This document shows, one piece after another, positions 6,529 to 8,840 of a DNA stretch of 8,840 nt (position 1 is the stretch's first letter; each line of letters opens with the position of its first letter). Position numbers and translations under genes: made by a program. Below the pieces are notes generated by a model. It did no database searches, had not been told where the DNA came from, and saw only the letters and a list, made by a program, of their open reading frames with translations. Origin of the DNA: Ruminococcaceae bacterium UBA5391 (GTDB lineage Bacteria; Bacillota; Clostridia; Oscillospirales; Acutalibacteraceae); contig DHOL01000001.1 in assembly GCA_002410755.1 (NCBI GenBank), positions 1 through 8,840 of the forward strand, read 5' to 3'.

Positions 6529-6992
6529 GTGAGATTGTAACGATCTATAAAACCTGCTGTTACTCTGCACAGCATCCGGACCAGGAACGCGAAAGCTGCT
6601 CACTTTTGCCATGGCATAACACGGAAGAGATGCGCGGGAAAGACGACGGGGGCCGTGACTATGTGCTGCCTGCCCACTACAACCAGCGGGACACAGAGAG
6701 CGGGGAACCAGCCATCTTTGCAGAAAGCGGGGTACGTTGCAGACTGATCCTTCACAACGGTTGCCCCCTGCTGGTGGATGAGGACAAGCGCTTTGCGTTC
6801 CTCCTTGAGCCAGTAAAAAAAATGGCGAGCTACCGTGAGGCCGCAGGCATTACAAGGGAAGAACTTTCCAGTCGACTTGGCGTTACGCAAAAAGAACTAT
6901 TTGAGTGGGAGAATCTGGAAAAAAGGCCTCCTAGAGACATGCTGGAACGCATCGCGGAAATTCTCGGCTGCACCCCGGAAGATTTTTGCTGA
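6525..6992 (+). CDS. small protein with C-terminal Xre-type HTH and an unrecognised N-terminal region
   Basis: A 155-residue protein. Residues about 101-153 (SYREAAGITREELSSRLGV, then TQKELFEWENLEKRPP and DMLERIAEILGCTPEDF) form a clear Cro/C1-type helix-turn-helix. The first 100 residues are not a family I recognise: they are acidic/polar and cysteine-containing (C11, C12, C25, C72, C80), and the part around 62-95 (AIFAESGVRCRLILHNGCPLLVDEDKRFAFLL) looks like a small beta-rich domain. HTH at the C-terminal end is the reverse of the common Xre layout. The ATG overlaps the kinase stop codon (ATGA), so the protein should be made in step with the B6 kinase. It ends 17 bases before the -35 of the suf promoter, so it could regulate either the kinase or suf. 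That role is a guess from position. Confidence 0.75.
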   Translation: MSEIVTIYKTCCYSAQHPDQERESCSLLPWHNTEEMRGKDDGGRDYVLPAHYNQRDTESGEPAIFAESGVRCRLILHNGCPLLVDEDKRFAFLLEPVKKMASYREAAGITREELSSRLGVTQKELFEWENLEKRPPRDMLERIAEILGCTPEDFC

Positions 6993-7009
6993 AATCCGGG
7001 CTCAGAATC

Positions 7010-7037
7010 TTGCAAAGCGCAGAATTTCTGCTATAAT
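7010..7037 (+). promoter_or_regulatory. suf operon promoter with extended -10
   Basis: TTGCAA (7010-7015; four of six) and a perfect TATAAT (7032-7037) are 16 bases apart, with TG one base before the -10 (TGCTATAAT). Transcription should begin near 7044, about 65 bases before sufC. The promoter lies wholly in the gap after the HTH gene, so suf has its own start even though the genes run in the same direction. Confidence 0.65.
7019..7031. promoter_or_regulatory. palindrome GCAGAA-T-TTCTGC inside the suf promoter, candidate operator
   Basis: A perfect 6+1+6 inverted repeat fills most of the spacer between the -35 and -10 of the suf promoter. A protein bound here would block RNA polymerase. Iron-sulfur operons are often controlled by dedicated repressors (IscR, SufR), but I cannot assign this sequence to any known one. 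Confidence 0.45.
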
Positions 7038-7049
7038 GAAATACGCATC

Positions 7050-7069
7050 AATTTAGTATACATTAAATT
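7050..7069. repeat. imperfect palindrome in the sufC leader
   Basis: AATTTA (7050-7055) and TAAATT (7064-7069) flank an 8-base centre containing GTATAC (7056-7061). The element lies just downstream of the predicted transcription start. It is AT-rich, so chance is a real possibility. Confidence 0.25.
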
Positions 7070-7095
7070 TATAAAAAACGGGAATTTTACCCGGC

Positions 7096-7102
7096 AGAGG
7101 TG
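7096..7102 (+). promoter_or_regulatory. ribosome binding site that decides the sufC start
   Basis: AGAGGTG, six bases before ATG at 7109, is a good ribosome site. The in-frame GTG at 7100 lies inside this site and would lack one of its own, so ATG at 7109 is the likely start. Confidence 0.65.
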
Positions 7103-7108
7103 CAAAAT

Positions 7109-7852
7109 ATGTTGTTGGAAATCAAAAACCTGAAAGTCAGCGCCGAAGGGAACGTAATTCTGAACGGCCTTAATCTGAATGTAGACCGCGGTGAGGTTCA
7201 TGTGCTGATGGGTCCGAACGGGGCGGGCAAGTCAACTCTGGTCAACACCATTATGGGCCACCCGCAGTATAAGGTGGAGGAAGGGACAATCCTCTTTGAC
7301 GGAAAGGATATTACCCATGCGCCTGCAAATGAGCGTGCAAAGGCAGGTATTTTCCTTTCATTCCAGAACCCGGAAGAAGTCCCGGGCGTTACGCTCGAAA
7401 ATTTTATGCGCACGTCCCGTGCTGCTATGACGGGAAAGCCGGTGCGCCTTTTTGCCTACAAAAAAGAGCTGGCGGAAAAGATGAAAGAGCTTAGCATGGA
7501 CGACGGGTATGCTTCCCGTTACCTAAATGTCGGGTTTTCCGGCGGCGAGAAGAAAAAATCCGAAATTCTTCAGATGCTTATGCTGAATCCGAAACTTGCC
7601 ATCCTGGATGAAACGGACAGCGGTCTCGATGTGGATGCTGTGAAAATTGTTTCCCATGGCGTTGAAAAATTTAAGAATGATTCAAATTCCCTGCTCATTA
7701 TCACACATAACACAAAAATCCTGGAATATCTGAAAGTCGATTATGTCCATGTGCTGATGAATGGCAGGATTGTAAAAACAGGCGGCAGTGAACTGATTAA
7801 TGAAATAAACGCGAACGGTTTCCAGCCGATTTCCGCGGAAGTATCGGTCTGA
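7109..7852 (+). CDS. sufC: SUF Fe-S cluster assembly ATPase SufC
   Basis: SufC is the ABC-type ATPase of the cytoplasmic SUF scaffold. It binds SufB (and SufD where present) and drives the shape change needed to build iron-sulfur clusters. The 247-residue protein has every ABC motif: Walker A GPNGAGKST (35-43), Q-loop SFQNPEEVPGV (Q86), signature FSGGEKKKSE (143-152), Walker B LAILDETDSGLD with D167 and E168, and the switch histidine H200 in IITHNTK. FSGGEKKK and ETDSGLD mark it as SufC rather than a transporter ATPase, and no membrane partner is present. Length is normal. It is the first gene of the suf operon, with sufB 20 bases downstream. Regulation may involve the palindrome in its promoter. 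Confidence 0.96.
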   Translation: MLLEIKNLKVSAEGNVILNGLNLNVDRGEVHVLMGPNGAGKSTLVNTIMGHPQYKVEEGTILFDGKDITHAPANERAKAGIFLSFQNPEEVPGVTLENFMRTSRAAMTGKPVRLFAYKKELAEKMKELSMDDGYASRYLNVGFSGGEKKKSEILQMLMLNPKLAILDETDSGLDVDAVKIVSHGVEKFKNDSNSLLIITHNTKILEYLKVDYVHVLMNGRIVKTGGSELINEINANGFQPISAEVSV

Positions 7853-7872
7853 CGGCCCGGAGGAAAACAGCA

Positions 7873-8840
7873 ATGGGAAAAAAGAAGACAGTAGTGCAGG
7901 ATATTGACCGCACGATTTATGATATTAAGGATAAGGTGAATGCTTCCTATCAGGTGCAGGAAGGGCTTACACCGGAAATCGTAGAAGAAATTTCAAAAAA
8001 GAAAAATGATCCGGAATGGATGCGCGAGTTCCGCTTAAAATCGCTTGAAATCTATAACCGTATGCCTATGCCGCAGTGGGGGCCTTCCCTCGATGGGCTG
8101 GATATGAACCAGATTATCACCTATATCCGCCCCAATACCCCGATGCGCGGCAACTGGGCACAGGTGCCGGACGATATTAAGAATACGTTTGAGCGCCTCG
8201 GAATTCCGCAGGCAGAACGGAAATCCCTTGCAGGCGTCGGTGCTCAGTATGATTCAGAAGTTGTGTATCATAATGTCCGTGAGGAGGTGCGCCGTCAGGG
8301 TGTCATCTACACGGATATGGAAAGCGCTGTGCGTGATCCAGTGTACGGGCCAATGGTAAAGGAGCATTTCATGAAGCTTGTGCCGCCGACGGATCACAAA
8401 TTTGTTGCGCTGCACGGAGCCGTCTGGTCGGGCGGTTCGTTCGTATATGTTCCGCCGCATGTCAAGGTGTCCATCCCGCTCCAATCGTATTTCCGCCTGA
8501 ATGCACCAGGAGCCGGCCAGTTTGAGCACACGCTTATTATTCTCGGTGAGGAGGCAGACCTGCATTTTATCGAAGGCTGCTCCGCACCAAAATACAACGT
8601 TGCCAACCTGCACGCGGGCTGCGTGGAGCTGTATGTTGCGAAAAATGCCCACCTGCGCTATTCTACCATTGAAAATTGGTCGAAAAACATGTATAACCTG
8701 AACACAAAGCGTGCCCTTGTGGAAGAGGGCGGCACCATCGAGTGGGTTTCCGGCTCCTTTGGTTCCCATGTTTCGTACTTGTACCCAATGAGTATCCTGA
8801 AAGGCGAAAATTCCCGCATGGAATTCACCGGCATCACGTT
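7873..8840 (+). CDS. sufB: SUF Fe-S cluster scaffold protein SufB, 3' end cut by window edge
   Basis: SufB is the scaffold on which the iron-sulfur cluster is assembled together with SufC. The window holds 322 residues of a protein usually about 470 long. Features typical of SufB are the N-terminal GLTPEIVEEISKKKNDPEWMREFRLKSLEIY (31-61), the PMPQWGP segment (65-71), SVAGVGAQYDSEVVYHN-like sequence (119-134), and the start of the right-handed beta-helix core with PPHVKVSIPLQSYFRLN (194-210), LHFIEGCSAPKYNVANLHAGCVELY (230-254) and IENWSKNMYNLNTKRA (266-281). C236 in the EGCSAP motif is a conserved cysteine of the family. The ATG at 7873 follows GGAGG (7859-7863) by nine bases. The C-terminal part, including the rest of the SufC-binding and cluster-related residues, and any sufD, sufS or sufU, lie beyond the right edge. 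Confidence 0.97.
   Translation, partial: MGKKKTVVQDIDRTIYDIKDKVNASYQVQEGLTPEIVEEISKKKNDPEWMREFRLKSLEIYNRMPMPQWGPSLDGLDMNQIITYIRPNTPMRGNWAQVPDDIKNTFERLGIPQAERKSLAGVGAQYDSEVVYHNVREEVRRQGVIYTDMESAVRDPVYGPMVKEHFMKLVPPTDHKFVALHGAVWSGGSFVYVPPHVKVSIPLQSYFRLNAPGAGQFEHTLIILGEEADLHFIEGCSAPKYNVANLHAGCVELYVAKNAHLRYSTIENWSKNMYNLNTKRALVEEGGTIEWVSGSFGSHVSYLYPMSILKGENSRMEFTGIT

Overview
The window looks like core chromosome of a spore-forming Clostridia-class Firmicute. The sporulation master regulator Spo0A and the sporulation peptidase SpoIVB sit side by side in the usual order, together with a SUF iron-sulfur operon of clostridial layout (sufC-sufB) and strong GGAGG ribosome binding sites. The moderate GC content and the style of the proteins suggest the Oscillospiraceae/Ruminococcaceae side of the class. 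That placement is an inference; there is no rRNA here to confirm it.

Layout. (1) Positions 1-1349, minus: rlmD, a 23S rRNA uridine C5-methyltransferase, with only its last few codons missing off the left edge. (2) Positions 1350-1923: 574 bases without a recognisable protein gene. They hold a candidate rlmD promoter, a consensus sigma-A promoter about 130 nt ahead of a near-ideal terminator (a candidate small RNA), and the promoter and leader of the next gene. (3) Positions 1924-3168, plus: a 12-helix MFS-type membrane protein that converges on spo0A across a shared bidirectional terminator. (4) Positions 3233-5375, minus: spoIVB then spo0A. spo0A also has its own repeat-rich promoter. (5) Positions 5641-6992, plus: a pyridoxal/pyridoxamine kinase whose stop codon overlaps the start of a small protein with a C-terminal Xre-type helix-turn-helix. 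(6) Positions 7109-8840, plus: sufC and the first two thirds of sufB, behind a promoter carrying a perfect inverted repeat between -35 and -10.

How the parts fit. spoIVB and spo0A act at the two ends of the sporulation programme: commitment, and the forespore signal that activates sigma-K. The kinase makes pyridoxal phosphate, the cofactor of the cysteine desulfurase SufS that normally works with SufB/SufC. RlmD needs a [4Fe-4S] cluster, which a SUF system could supply. These links are inferences from known families and from proximity.

No phage, transposon, CRISPR array, tRNA or rRNA was seen. The points most worth a second look are the candidate small RNA, the Spo0A receiver domain that lacks two normally conserved active-site residues, the repeats in the spo0A promoter, and the unrecognised N-terminal part of the HTH protein. 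I did not find convincing evidence for a large undescribed multi-gene system.
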